The notes under the pieces are model-generated. The model had not been told where the DNA came from and searched no databases. It saw only the letters and a program-made list of their open reading frames with translations. From Mermis nigrescens (Eukaryota; Nematoda; Enoplea; Mermithida; Mermithidae): DNA of 64,000 nucleotides. The translations under genes were made by a program, and so were the position numbers. This document shows, in pieces, positions 25,201 to 32,104 of this stretch (positions are counted from its first letter, which is position 1; every line of letters starts with the position of its first letter). The stretch lies in contig JAVLUZ010000540.1 of assembly GCA_036768485.1 (NCBI GenBank), forward strand, positions 124,001 to 188,000. Direction: 5' to 3'.

Positions 25201-25411
25201 CAAAATCGCACAATAATTGCAAAATCCAACATCAATTTTATGCATAATGATTGAATATTTGGTTTACTAAGCGATCAGCAACATTACATTAGAAGAGTTT
25301 TTTAAACGATTACCCCACATTTGGAACTCCAACGATGCCGATCTTCAAATTAGTACCAACTCGGCCAATCAGTGGAGGCGGTTCATTGTGGTCCTTGCCT
25401 TTTGCGGGCAT
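4122..25411 (-). CDS. OLA1: OLA1, Obg-like ATPase 1 (ten exons, C-terminal exon outside window)
   Basis: OLA1 is a cytosolic P-loop ATPase of the TRAFAC class, Obg/YchF family, that hydrolyses ATP rather than GTP. I assembled ten exons by similarity and splice phase: 25411-25314, 22940-22858, 21305-21245, 15939-15812, 13127-12949, 10611-10534, 10459-10362, 8814-8674, 7842-7746, 4244-4122. All joins keep frame and use GT-AG, giving 1086 nt (362 codons). Visible motifs are the P-loop GVPNVGKST (residues 28-36), [12 protein letters not shown] (about 50-61), the G3 motif DIAG (91-94) followed by LVKGA, the NLSE motif in the G4 position (229-232) that fits ATP specificity, and a TGS-type C-terminal region with [12 protein letters not shown]. 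Animal OLA1 is about 396 residues, so some 30 residues are missing; I found no match for them between 1 and 4121. The introns are packed with hAT-type elements. Confidence 0.95.
4285..4690. mobile_element. MITE-J copy, reverse of 49215-49583
   Basis: Shares long stretches with 49215-49583 in opposite orientation: GATCGGCAGGGGGG at one end, ACCTGTCTGGCTGACCTTTC at the other, and CCGGCGTGAAGCGCCGGA between. I could not fix the target duplication. Confidence 0.55.
4690..5490. repeat. element with inverted subterminal arrays of ATTCGTCCCC motifs
   Basis: At 4720-4800 ACAATTCGTCC / ATTCGTCCCCATCACAATTT is repeated three to four times. At 5415-5475 the reverse complement appears (GGACGAGTCGTGGAGGGATG, then GGGACGAATCGTGG). 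This suggests an element of about 800 bp with inverted, internally repeated subterminal regions. Family unknown. Confidence 0.45.
5490..7745. other. OLA1 intron 9, left part
   Basis: About 5590-6000 resembles a very old MITE-I copy (AGCCTATTCTGACCCGTTCC, then AAAATCATGCACAACATGAT). About 6996-7133 is a MITE-D copy (CATGGGCAGCAGCGAAATTC to CCCCCACGACCATGTG). No other structure seen. Confidence 0.4.
7746..7842 (-). CDS. OLA1: OLA1 exon 9 (start of TGS region)
   Basis: Encodes [20 protein letters not shown] then [13 protein letters not shown], residues 289-321. The acceptor TTAAG|C lacks a strong pyrimidine tract, but the resulting Ser joins exon 8 in frame and restores the conserved SAL..KIIK motif. 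Donor CAG|GTAAGT. Confidence 0.9.
7907..8150. mobile_element. MITE-C copy
   Basis: Begins TGTACGTGGGCCGCAAG and ends CATGCCCAGGTGTA, with the C interior (CACCATTTTTCGACGTTTAT, then CACTATCCATTGGCATC). The target duplication is not clear. Confidence 0.7.
8674..8814 (-). CDS. OLA1: OLA1 exon 8
   Basis: 141 nt encoding [40 protein letters not shown] and QSKATT, residues 242-289. It aligns with the IKEWVDKYDPGA..IPFSGALE block of animal OLA1. Acceptor TTATAAG|G, donor AG|GTGAGA. Confidence 0.93.
8870..10361. other. OLA1 intron 7, no gene seen
   Basis: AT-rich, no recognised exon. 9560-9810 is repeated, diverged, at 23265-23490 (GCAAATACGAATAGTTAAGA, ATTGTTTATGGA, TTTTTCGTCATCATTGTGT), so both belong to one dispersed family of unknown type. 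Confidence 0.5.
10362..10459 (-). CDS. OLA1: OLA1 exon 7 (NLSE nucleotide-specificity motif)
   Basis: Encodes [20 protein letters not shown] followed by [12 protein letters not shown], residues 210-242. NLSE stands where GTPases carry NKxD. The intron between exons 6 and 7 is only 74 bp, the shortest in the window. Acceptor TTTTTCCAG|ATC, donor TG|GTGAGA. Confidence 0.93.
10534..10611 (-). CDS. OLA1: OLA1 exon 6 (26 codons)
   Basis: Encodes [20 protein letters not shown] then TWNERE, residues 184-209. Acceptor GCTTTTCAG|GAT; donor GAA|GTCTGT, a weak but usable GT site supported by the exact fit to exon 7. A hAT-M element (10636-11192) lies only 24 bp upstream of this exon, inside the branch-point region. 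Confidence 0.88.
10636..11192. mobile_element. hAT-M type element abutting the OLA1 exon 6 acceptor
   Basis: Ends TAGGTCCGTATCCCG and GCTTGAATACGGCCCTC are inverted repeats. Flanks CTAACAAT (10628-10635) and TTAGCAAT (11193-11200) agree at 6 of 8. The right subterminal region is CCGCCCCCGCCC, as in the copy at 20121. Contains CGGCGCGAAGCACC. Confidence 0.7.
11193..12948. other. OLA1 intron 5, no gene seen
   Basis: About 11610-11680 has TTTGTACAATGTACAAAGAC, a hAT-B scrap. 12005-12190 is a MITE-S copy (GGCCATTTTTAGAGGG to GGGGGACGGCAGACTG). The remainder is featureless. Confidence 0.4.
12949..13127 (-). CDS. OLA1: OLA1 exon 5 (helical insert start)
   Basis: 179 nt encoding [31 protein letters not shown] and then VDKNKKSEH, residues 124-183. 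It corresponds to the VEGSVDPIRDIEIIHEEL block of OLA1. Acceptor TTCTAG|GA, donor CAC|GTTAGT. Confidence 0.92.
13128..15811. other. OLA1 intron 4, old repeat fragments only
   Basis: 13980-14310 is a decayed hAT-B copy (GTACAAGGTCCGTTTGTACA, then CACGGCGCAAAGTGTC). 15222-15455 is a MITE-E-like copy (TGTAGGTCGATCTGGAATGG to CCCCCACGTGCATGCCTG). No exon seen. Confidence 0.45.
15812..15939 (-). CDS. OLA1: OLA1 exon 4 (G3 / switch II)
   Basis: Encodes [20 protein letters not shown] and then [20 protein letters not shown], residues 82-124, the most conserved block of the family. Acceptor TTTTTCAG|C; donor A|GTACAT, chosen because the split Arg-124 codon joins exon 5 in frame. The upstream intron is about 5.3 kb and holds hAT-O, N, M and B insertions. 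Confidence 0.94.
16510..16904. mobile_element. hAT-B internal-deletion copy, 395 bp
   Basis: Ends CACGGTTTTTTGTATTCGG and TTGTACAAAAATAACGCTG. Flanks TATTCACG (16502-16509) and TATTTACG (16905-16912) match at 7 of 8. Contains two palindromes (16638, 16728) and the CTTTGTACATGTACAAAG subterminal palindrome. Confidence 0.85.
17262..18060. other. MITE-S and MITE-E copies
   Basis: 17262-17430 is a MITE-S copy (GTTCCCCGACCCAAAATC to AAAATTGCAGGTCAGG). 17760-18042 is a MITE-E copy (CAGAAATGCACGTGGGG to GTGCTGTGCATCCATG) with a C8A8 tract near its right end. Duplications not clear. Confidence 0.5.
18704..19425. mobile_element. hAT-N insertion, 722 bp, perfect CTTGCAGC duplication
   Basis: Duplications at 18696-18703 and 19426-19433 are identical. 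Ends CAGTGGCGCATCTAGG and TTAGATTCGCCCCTG. The interior carries a minimal hAT-B (18946-19044). Related copies are at 42647-43293 and 44868-45315. No coding capacity. Confidence 0.93.
18946..19044. mobile_element. 99-bp minimal hAT-B derivative
   Basis: Ends CAGTTTTTTTGTATAAGG and GAATACAAAAAAAACCGTG. Duplications GCGCGAAG (18938-18945) and GCGCTAAG (19045-19052) match at 7 of 8. It keeps only the subterminal parts of the 764-bp copy. It sits in the GGCGCGAAGCGCC palindrome of hAT-N. Confidence 0.88.
19846..20120. other. MITE-S copy and flank
   Basis: 19850-20035 is a MITE-S copy (CAGCCATTTTTAGATGGGAG to GGGGCGACCGACTTTGGG). No gene. Confidence 0.5.
20121..20765. mobile_element. hAT-M, 645 bp
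   Basis: Perfect 15-bp inverted ends CAGGCCCGTATCCAG / CTGGATACGGGCCTG. Flanks ACTCTATG (20113-20120) and ACCCTATG (20766-20773) match at 7 of 8. Subterminal G9 and C-rich tracts. The interior holds three diverged palindromes (about 20430, 20538, 20638), each followed by GAAAAA and a TTTGAGC stretch, as if triplicated. Confidence 0.88.
20780..21105. repeat. dispersed repeat related to 10900-11190 and 62940-63150
   Basis: Shares GGCGCGAAGCGCC, then GCATTATCTTACCTTTC and a CCGCCCCCGCCC right edge with the other two sites. The left boundary is unclear. Confidence 0.5.
21245..21305 (-). CDS. OLA1: OLA1 exon 3 (61 nt)
   Basis: A short exon encoding [19 protein letters not shown], residues 61-81. 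It matches the VPDERFDFLC block of the family and is in phase with both neighbours. Acceptor TTTTGACAG|, donor AAAG|GTTAAT. Confidence 0.92.
21306..22381. other. OLA1 intron 2, no gene seen
   Basis: AT-rich, without a recognised exon or a repeat boundary. Confidence 0.4.
22382..22782. mobile_element. MITE-A copy
   Basis: Begins CGGACATGCAGAGCATG.GAATTCTGGG and ends CCAAGATCATGTATG. Flanks GTACTAAT and GTACCAGC differ by three transitions, as expected for an old duplication. Central palindrome GGCGCGAAGCGCCGAAAA at 22592. Confidence 0.8.
22858..22940 (-). CDS. OLA1: OLA1 exon 2 (second half of P-loop, switch region)
   Basis: 83 nt encoding [20 protein letters not shown] and onward through the conserved TIDPNE, residues 33-61. 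The acceptor is TTCCAG|A and the donor A|GTATGTT. The P-loop is split between Gly-33 and Lys-34 by intron 1 (about 2.4 kb). A MITE-A copy ends 75 bp downstream in intron 2. Confidence 0.93.
23040..24020. other. OLA1 intron 1, repeat fragments
   Basis: 23160-23270 is A-rich. 23265-23490 is the repeat shared with 9560-9810. 23751-23950 is MITE-E-like (CATAGGTGCGCAATGTC to AAGGGGGCGGCCGACCC). No exon. Confidence 0.45.
24022..24440. mobile_element. MITE-A copy followed by a half copy (24650-24920)
   Basis: CAGACATGCGCAGTATGGG to CCAAGATCATATATGG, with a disrupted palindrome GGCGCGAAAACGCC. A reverse-oriented right half (GTTTCGCGCCATATACTC to CCCATGCTGTC) lies at 24650-24920. Duplications not convincing. 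Confidence 0.6.
25314..25411 (-). CDS. OLA1: OLA1 exon 1 (start codon and first half of P-loop)
   Basis: Starts [19 protein letters not shown] and runs to GVPNVG, residues 1-33. The start is the first ATG of the conserved frame and matches the short basic N-terminus of animal OLA1. The donor is GG|GTAATC, splitting the Gly-33 codon in phase 2. Confidence 0.93.
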
Positions 25412-25703
25412 CTTTTGAAAAAAGCGTACCTAGATCCCTAATAATGAATCTTGTTAATCTGTCGTTGATAACTGCTTATGCACCTTTCGTTAAAAAGCTA
25501 AATGTATTACAACGCAATCAACACGGTAAAACATAATGCATGATCGCCAGAATGGTATACCACAAGAATGAGGCAGATACGCGCAGAACGTTTAGATTGG
25601 AAGAGAGGACTTAGTGCAAAACGCCCTACTTCTAAGAATTTCCAGCAGTTATTATGATGTTGAGCATTTAAAGCATGCTTGCACATATGGAGGGGTGAGA
25701 AGG

Positions 25704-25914
25704 CATACATGTAAGAGGGAGATGAAGGATCCCCCACCTTAAGTCGGACGTCCCCCTATCCTCTAAGAGCCAGAACACTTTTAAACCCCCCCCGATTTTT
25801 GGAAAAATCGAATTTGTTAGCCGTTTTCCGGCCAAAAATTGGAGGTCATCTACCCCCCCCCTTCTGCGATTGGCCGGGGACCTCCTCCCTGAATTTCGAG
25901 CCATTACATGTATG
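25704..25914. mobile_element. MITE-S copy, 211 bp, upstream of OLA1
   Basis: Ends CATACATGTAAGAGGG and CCATTACATGTATG. Flanks TGAGAAGG (25696-25703) and TGAGAGGG (25915-25922) match at 7 of 8. Located about 300 bp upstream of the OLA1 start codon. Confidence 0.78.
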
Positions 25915-26509
25915 TGAGAGGGATAATTAACCCCCACCCCCCCCCGTTGAATCCTAAAGCTATGTACTATCCATCCGGCGATTTGGACTCAAAACAGTGT
26001 ACTTCCTAGCAATTTTGATCGAATTCACCTAGTGAAAACAACTAGTGTAGGATATAAATAATGGATTTAACTCCTCCCTGGCCAGACTGACCTTGTGCAT
26101 CTTTGATTTGAAGCAAAAAACACCAAAATCTAGTAACATAAACTTCACGTTTTCGAAACATAGCCCAGCTGCACTATCGGCTATCTAACTATTCTCTTAA
26201 TGTTAGAATTAGTATTATCCAACCGGACCTGTTAGAATAGCGAAAATCGGATTACTATAAAATTACTAGTTCCATTAAGCGGAAACAAGAATATTTTAGC
26301 AGTTATCACAATTTATTAAGTTGTTTCGACAGTCTGTTCAGTTCCATTTGCTAACAAAAGCTCAGTTTTTTGATTTTCGCACCAACAATAGCAAAAAAAC
26401 CCACCCTTGCCACTTGTCAGTCCTTTATATACTTACCTAATCTTTTGTTGGAAGTTTCTGCAAAATTTCGAAGATTTCAAATTTATGAAAAAAGATGTGA
26501 TTATACGTG

Positions 26510-26890
26510 ATTCAGGGAGGGGTATAAGCGGGCGATGGTTTTCACCCCCCAGGAATTTTTTTGCCACTTCCCCCTCTCACGAATTCACGACATGATTTTT
26601 CCAAGTTTTGAAAAATTCGTAGAAAAGGTGCTGTTTCGAACGGTTTTAGCTATCCAATCGCTCAAAAATGCTAAAGTTACGGCGCTTCGAGCCATATACT
26701 CATTTTTAAACTATATTCTATTCAATTTATTCGATTTTTTTCGAAATTTTTTGTTTTTCATGCCCTAAAACGATAGAGAATCGTCAGAAACGCACAACAA
26801 GATGTTGACGCATATATACTATTTTTGAGCCCTAAAAGGCACTTTGAAATTTCACCTTCCCCGGAATTCCCATGCTGTGAACAACCGGGC
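26510..26890. mobile_element. MITE-A copy, reverse orientation, decayed
   Basis: GTTTTCACCCCCCAGGAATT at left, palindrome CGGCGCTTCGAGCC at 26680, GGAATTCCCATGCTGTG at right. Ends eroded. Confidence 0.6.
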
Positions 26891-26959
26891 GTGACCTATC
26901 ATTATGCGATTCGAATATCCTATTTTCAATTGTCATTTTATCAGACGCTTCATCTCTAT

Positions 26960-27400
26960 GCGTGTACTACTTCTGACAATAAATGATTTCAAATCAAAAT
27001 CGAATCAATCCACATATTTATTACGAAGTCAGTGGAACAGATAAAATACAATCATGCACAAATACAATAAAACAATAGTTATCACTAGTATTAATTCACG
27101 TGACTGCTAACTCCCTAGATCTATTCGATTCCTACAGGAGAAAATTTTCGGTCAGAAGGAAAGTTCTAACCTTATCTGAAAAACATTTATTGAAGAAGAA
27201 TAGACAATATCATTGAAAAACTTATTCCACAATGAAACTAACCTACTCGAAAAAGAGTGTTTTTTAGATACAATCGAAATTTCGTATTTCTGAGTTTAAT
27301 ACAATTAAGAGCTCGTGTGGTGGAGGATTTGATGACAGTAAAAAGGTCATCAGGATTTATATTAATAATGAAGTCATTTAATTTATGTTAATGACCTATG
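26960..27400 (-). pseudogene. LINE 3' end fragment, RT ORF C-terminus, minus strand
   Basis: On the minus strand a broken frame reads INPDDLLL, then SFSSRLVSLWNKFFNDIVYS and SSINVFQIRLE. It matches the end of the plus-strand LINE at 32105-34368 (IDPDDFF, NRVLYLWNSLPD, SSSANIFQTRVKDYL). It carries AATAAATATG near its 3' end. It abuts a plus-strand LINE fragment head to head at about 27400. Confidence 0.7.
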
Positions 27401-27405
27401 TAACT

Positions 27406-27850
27406 TGATTGAATAGTAAAATTTACCAATTTGCCGATGATGTCAAAATCTCCGGTCCATCTTCTGATTATCATCTAATACAAAAAGATCTGGATAATAT
27501 TTACACTTGGTCTGTTAATTGGCAACTTCCTGTTGCTATGGAAAAATGTGCATTTTACATCTTGGTAAAAAAATCCAAAAAAACTTTATTCCTTGAATAA
27601 TGTAACTATTCCAAATGACATCAGTTCCGCTCGTGATCTGGGGATTTATATTTACCATAATCTTAATTGTAAGGAACATTTAAATCACATAATTAAAAAA
27701 GCTGTTTCTCGTATGTAAGACCCATGCTCAAGTTATCTGTTTCTGTATAGGATCAAAATTATGCATATGATATAAATCGTCTCGAAAATGTTCAGCGTAA
27801 ATTTACTAAACGTCTTTTTGGTTTTCATAGCAATTTATCTTATCGGGAAA
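27406..27850 (+). pseudogene. LINE RT C-terminal fragment
   Basis: Starts at the RT catalytic box: KIYQFADDVKISGPSSDYHL (FADD), then NIYTWSVNWQLPVAMEKC. After a frameshift it reads SSARDLGIYIYHNLN, KEHLNHIIKKAVSRM and ENVQRKFTKRLFG. The N-terminal RT and the endonuclease are absent. It is followed directly by the 91-bp tandem array. Confidence 0.8.
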
Positions 27851-28185
27851 AGGTAAAATCCGGAACCGGGACCGGACTCAGGACAAATGGGTAAAGTCCG
27901 GACAATGAAAAGATCAGGACAATGTATTAGATATGCAGGGTCGGACTGGACGGGACCGGACAAATTGAGTAAAATCCGGACAATCTATTAGGACAATGAC
28001 AAAATCAGGACAGTGTATTAGATATGTAGAGTCGGGCTGGCCAGTATGGGACAAAATGGGTGAAATCCGGACAATCGATCAGAACAATGACAAAATCAGG
28101 ACAATGTATTACATATGTAGGGTCGGACTGGCCGGGACGGGACAAATTGGGTAAAATCAGGACAATCAATCAGGACGAAAAAAAA
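27850..28185. repeat. tandem array, 91-bp unit, about 3.5 copies
   Basis: Units carry GGGTAAAATCCGGACAAT, GACAAAATCAGGACA, GTATTAGATATGTAGGGTCG and GACTGG. The TATTA landmark repeats at 27925, 28016 and 28107. A short related array lies at 37725-37795 in ANP32 intron 2. Non-coding although one frame is open across it. Confidence 0.9.
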
Positions 28186-28998
28186 AATTTCGACAATTGT
28201 GGCAGATCTTTAAAAAATAATATAATCGACCCAATAAACGTTCATAATTCTAACTGTGTAAATGAATTGTGTTCTATTTTGCTTAATTCGCGCAGTGCAT
28301 GTAACACAATTGCTGATTTGCATTTGCTTTTGAGTTCTTACACTTATGATTCGATTTTTATTACTGAAACATGGTTGACTGATACTTTTAATGATTCTTT
28401 GTTAGTTGCAAATTTTGGTTATTCAGTTTTTAGAAACGATCGTGAAAAAAGAGCTGGTGGATGTGTCTCTGAGATTAGTTAATACCTACTCAATAAACTA
28501 TACTGCTGAAATTATTGCCTGCGATCTTTTTATTGGTTCGATTACATCTAGGTTCATTTTGTGCTATAGACCTCCTAATTGACAAACAAAATCAAGATTT
28601 TTTTAAATCTTTCAATAATATTGCTTGATGGTAGTAAAAGCCTTATTGTTTTAGGTGATTTTAATCTACCGAATATTAAATGGAATAAAAGTGATATATT
28701 ATCTGAAAATAGTACGTCTTTCAATTTTTTCGAAACCGTATATAGTTATGGATTATATTAACATGTACATCTCCCTACCTTAGGGTCAAAATATTCTAGA
28801 TTTAATAATTCACATCTAATAAATCATTGATTATTGATTGCTTAACAAGACCTCCTTTTGCTACAAGTGATCATGATTCTGTTATTTTCAAAATTTTAAT
28901 ACCGTTTGAAGTCAGGCGACAAGTAGCTTTTAAACGTAATTTTGCAAAAGCTGATTATGAATCTATGTTTACGTTTCTTGCCAACATTCAGTGGCCAT

Positions 28999-30177
28999 CA
29001 TACATGATCTTGGGGGGATTGGGGGGTTTTCACCCCCTGCAGAATGATTTTTCAACCCCCGCAAAAAATTTTTCACCCCCAGAATTGGCGATTTTTCAAA
29101 AGTTTCCTAAACTCACCTGAAAATTGGTAGAAAAAGTGTCTTTTTAAGGGTTTTTGGCTATCTATTTGCTCAAGATCGCCAAAGTTTCGGCGCTTCGCGC
29201 CAGTGTTTTTTTTGTACTCGGCAAAGATTTTTCCCGATGTACAAAGACTTTTCGGGGACCGTCTTTGTACATGTACAAAGATTTTTGGGAAGACAAAAAT
29301 TGCAAAAATTGTATAAAATTCGAAAAAATTTTGGCGCTTCGCGCCAGCGCCGAAATGAGTAATTGTGTGTTCTATATATCTTTATAATGGCAGAAATTGC
29401 ATTTCAAAAGTAAAAATGTCAAATTTTTCGGCGCTTCGCACCGTTTTAAGACGATTCTTAGTGATTTTTGCCCTTAGAGACCCAGAAATTAGCTAAAACA
29501 CACTACGAAAAGTCGAAGAACTCTGTTTTTACCACGTTAAAATTGCTGCTGTACCATATTACAGTACCCAAAAATTTTGTGTGTACAAAATGTACAAAGA
29601 TTTTTAGGAAGACAAAAACTGTAAAAAGGTGTAAAATTCCCAAAATTTTCGGCGCTTCGCGCCGAACTGATAAATTATTTGTCCTATATATCTTTAAAAT
29701 GGCAGAATTTGCATTTAGAATGGAAAAATGTCAACATTTTTCAGCGCTTCGCGCCGTTTTCAGATAATTTGTAGTAATTTTTGGCGTCAGAAACCCAGAA
29801 ATTAGCTAACATACACTAACAAAGATCGAAAACCCTGTTTTACCACACTAAAATCGCTACTGTACTATATTATAGTACACAAAAATTTGCATGTACAAAA
29901 TGTACATACTTTTGGGGACCATCTTTGTACATGTACAAACGGACCTTGTACAAAAAAAACACTGCTTCGCGCCATATATTCATGTTTTAAGCGATATATT
30001 GGTCAATTTATTCGACTTTTTTCGAAATTTTTTCATGATTTTATGCTCTAGAAGGATGGAGTATCGTCAGAAACGCCAAAAAACGATGTTTTTTAACGCG
30101 TACCGGCCATTTCTGGGCCCAAAAAAGGCACTTTAGATTTTCACCCCCCTCCAGAATTCCCATGCTGTGCATGTATG
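28999..30177. mobile_element. MITE-A inside the LINE, itself carrying hAT-B
   Basis: Perfect duplications GTGGCCAT at 28991-28998 and 30178-30185. Ends CATACATGATCTTGG and GTGCATGTATG. The length of 1179 bp minus hAT-B and its duplication (772 bp) is 407 bp, the size of the intact copy at 47944-48356 (413 bp). Confidence 0.95.
29201..29964. mobile_element. hAT-B, full-length 764-bp copy nested in MITE-A
   Basis: Ends CAGTGTTTTTTTTGTAC / GTACAAAAAAAACACTG are perfect inverted repeats of 17 bp. The CTTCGCGC duplication (29193-29200, 29965-29972) is exact and comes from the MITE-A palindrome. Near-identical 18-bp palindromes CTTTGTACATGTACAAAG lie near both ends (29263-29280; 29923-29940 with one change), possible transposase sites. 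The interior has four copies of the GGCGCTTCGCGCC palindrome (29333, 29430, 29648, 29742) in two similar halves. No coding frame of note. Confidence 0.95.
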
Positions 30178-31137
30178 GTGGCCATTGATCTTTTCTACTT
30201 GTGTGACAATAGACGATTTTTATAATCATTTTTTATCGGTGATGCAATATCTTATAGATTCTTTTGTTCCGTTTTACAAACCTGGTAGAGTTAATAAATA
30301 TCCCAAAAGTATAAGACGACTGTTGTCAAAGAAATTAAAATTCTGGAGAAAATCTAAATTTGATCCTATGTTCAGGAATACCTACTCTAAATACTGTAGA
30401 CTTGTAAGGATAGCTATAAAGGAATATTATTGTGCACAGGAACGTACACTGTTAAAAAAGGATCCGATCCTAAGCATTTTTATCGTTTTATTAATACTAA
30501 TAAAAATCCGTCAAATAATATGCCCGACATATTTGTTGACAACTCTATTATTAACTCAGACTTGCAAAAAGCGAATGTTTTTAATGAATTCCTTGCATCT
30601 GTCTTTACAGTTGACAATGGTTTCCCTATTAATACCACAAACTTAAGCCACAAAGATATACTACTTGATGTTAAGGTAGATTTTAGTTTTAAATCTGTAC
30701 TAAACTCCATTCAAAATCTTAAGCAAAGTTCAAAAGATTATGCCCATTTCTTGTTGAGCCACTTAGTTCTATTTTCATGGTTTCTCATAGAAGTGGTGAA
30801 GTACTACCTTCTTGTTGGAAAGATGCGATTGTAGTACCTATTTTTAAGAAGGATGATTATTCTTCAGTTAAAAATTACCGTCCAATATCTCTTTGTTGCG
30901 TCACTTGTAAAATTATGGAGTATATTATAAGCAGAGCTTTAATTGCTTCCTTAAAGTCAAAAACTTATTTCTTTTCACGGCAATTCGGTTTTCAAAAGGG
31001 AAAGTCATGTGAAACTCAGCTTTTGAAGTGTACAAGCATGTGGGTTAAATCTCAAATAAAAGTGCCTTGTAAAACCATCTACTACAGGTTGAAATGCGAG
31101 CTAAGCGCCAGCTTCCATATCAATAAGCATTCAACTT

Positions 31138-31480
31138 GACCGCATATAATATCACATTGTGTGCTATATTACTTGTAGTCTAGGCCGCTGGTTTTTGACT
31201 GCATATAATTTTACATTGTGTGCTATATTGCCTGCAGTCTAGGCCGCTGGTTTTTGACTGCATATAATTTTATGTTGTGTGCTATATTACCTGCAGTCTA
31301 GGCCGCTGATTTCTGACTGCATATAATTTTAAATTGTGTGCTATATTACCTGTAGTTGACTGCAAATAATTACTACCTATTACCTGCAGTCTAGGCCGCT
31401 GGTTTTTGACTGTATATAATTTTACATTGTGTGCTATATTACCTGCAGTTAACTGCACATAATTACTACCTACCTGTCCC
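31138..31480. repeat. tandem array, 59-bp unit
   Basis: Units begin GACTGCATATAATTTTACAT and end GTCTAGGCCGCTGGTTTTT. Starts at 31138, 31197, 31256 and 31315 give a strict 59-bp period; later units are shortened to about 43 and 50 bp. It immediately follows the point where the LINE breaks off. Confidence 0.95.
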
Positions 31481-31499
31481 TTCTCCTAACGTTGGTTCG

Positions 31500-31655
31500 A
31501 TAAGAAAAGGGCTGCTAAACATCGGTTTTAGAATTTTATTGTCGGGGCGTACCTAGTGAGGTGGCTGAATATAAGCGCCCTGCTTTGCAGCAGCATGGTA
31601 ATTGTAAGCTAGGGGCTGAGAATTTTAGCATTCGTGTAGCTAGTTCACATATGTA
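31500..31655. other. spacer between tandem array and SINE
   Basis: No gene or repeat that I recognise. Confidence 0.3.
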
Positions 31656-31659
31656 TTAA

Positions 31660-32085
31660 CATAGTCATATTATACTAATAATACTAATACTAATACTTTA
31701 TTCGGAAAAAAATATAAGGGCGTATGTGTGCAGTCGGTAGCATCTGAGGTAACGAGAGAAAGTTCAAACAAAAAGCATTTATTGCAACGTCCAGGAAAAA
31801 GCACAAATACAAAAAGGGATGAAACTCGATAAAGAAAGACTGCATATCAAATGACACACATGACAACATACGAGTATATACGACTATAACATTAGCAATA
31901 GAGACATGCAGTCACGAAGGTGACAACTTATGCACGCCCCTTTAAAATAATGAACAGATCGATAGTATTGAGTTTGCGTTTAAAAATTTCCAGACTAGGT
32001 GAATTTACAACATCAGTCGGATTTGAAACGTGGACCTCTGGCTCTAAAGTCCAGAACCATAACCAATCAACTAACGCTGGTTAAT
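31660..32085 (-). mobile_element. tRNA-headed SINE with a LINE-derived tail
   Basis: On the minus strand, from about 32085: box A-like TTAGTTGATTGG, an anticodon-arm-like TTCTGGACTTTAGAGCCAGA, and box B-like GTTTCAAATCCGA, spaced as in a tRNA. Downstream a short frame reads VNSPSLEIFKRKLNTIDLFI, typical of the C-terminus of LINE RT proteins. AATAAATGC and a tail of repeated TATTAG units then follow (31670-31705). Head, LINE-like body and simple-repeat tail are the layout of a SINE mobilised by a partner LINE. The tRNA identity is unclear and a functional tRNA is unlikely. Confidence 0.65.
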
Positions 32086-32104
32086 TTCGATAAAGATTGC
32101 AAGG

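Larger units (their letters stand above)
28190..31060 (+). pseudogene. non-LTR retrotransposon (Jockey/CR1-like) with endonuclease and partial RT, interrupted by MITE-A
   Basis: The endonuclease domain is visible as YDSIFITETWLTDTFNDSLL (the ETWL motif), YRPPN, LIVLGDFNLPNIKWNKS and TSDHDSVIF. After MITE-A (28999-30177) the frame resumes: WPLIFSTCVTIDDFYNHFLS. It goes on to the RT N-terminus (LPSCWKDAIVVPIFKKDD, NYRPISLCCVTCKIMEYIIS, RQFGFQKGKSCETQLL), where it breaks off before the FADD box. Several frameshifts are present. A sister copy at 32105 aligns across the same region (WEQVFFDCITVDDFNDKFLS), which confirms the insertion point. Confidence 0.85.

Noticed and set aside
27850..28185. CRISPR-like array
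   Set aside because: Repeats are contiguous 91-bp units without unique spacers, and the window is eukaryotic.
28060..28200. N-terminal extension of the LINE frame
   Set aside because: The first 45 or so codons are the 91-bp tandem array, not part of the LINE protein.
32005..32081. Functional tRNA gene
   Set aside because: Promoter boxes are present, but the acceptor stem does not pair well and a LINE-like tail follows, so a SINE head is the better reading.
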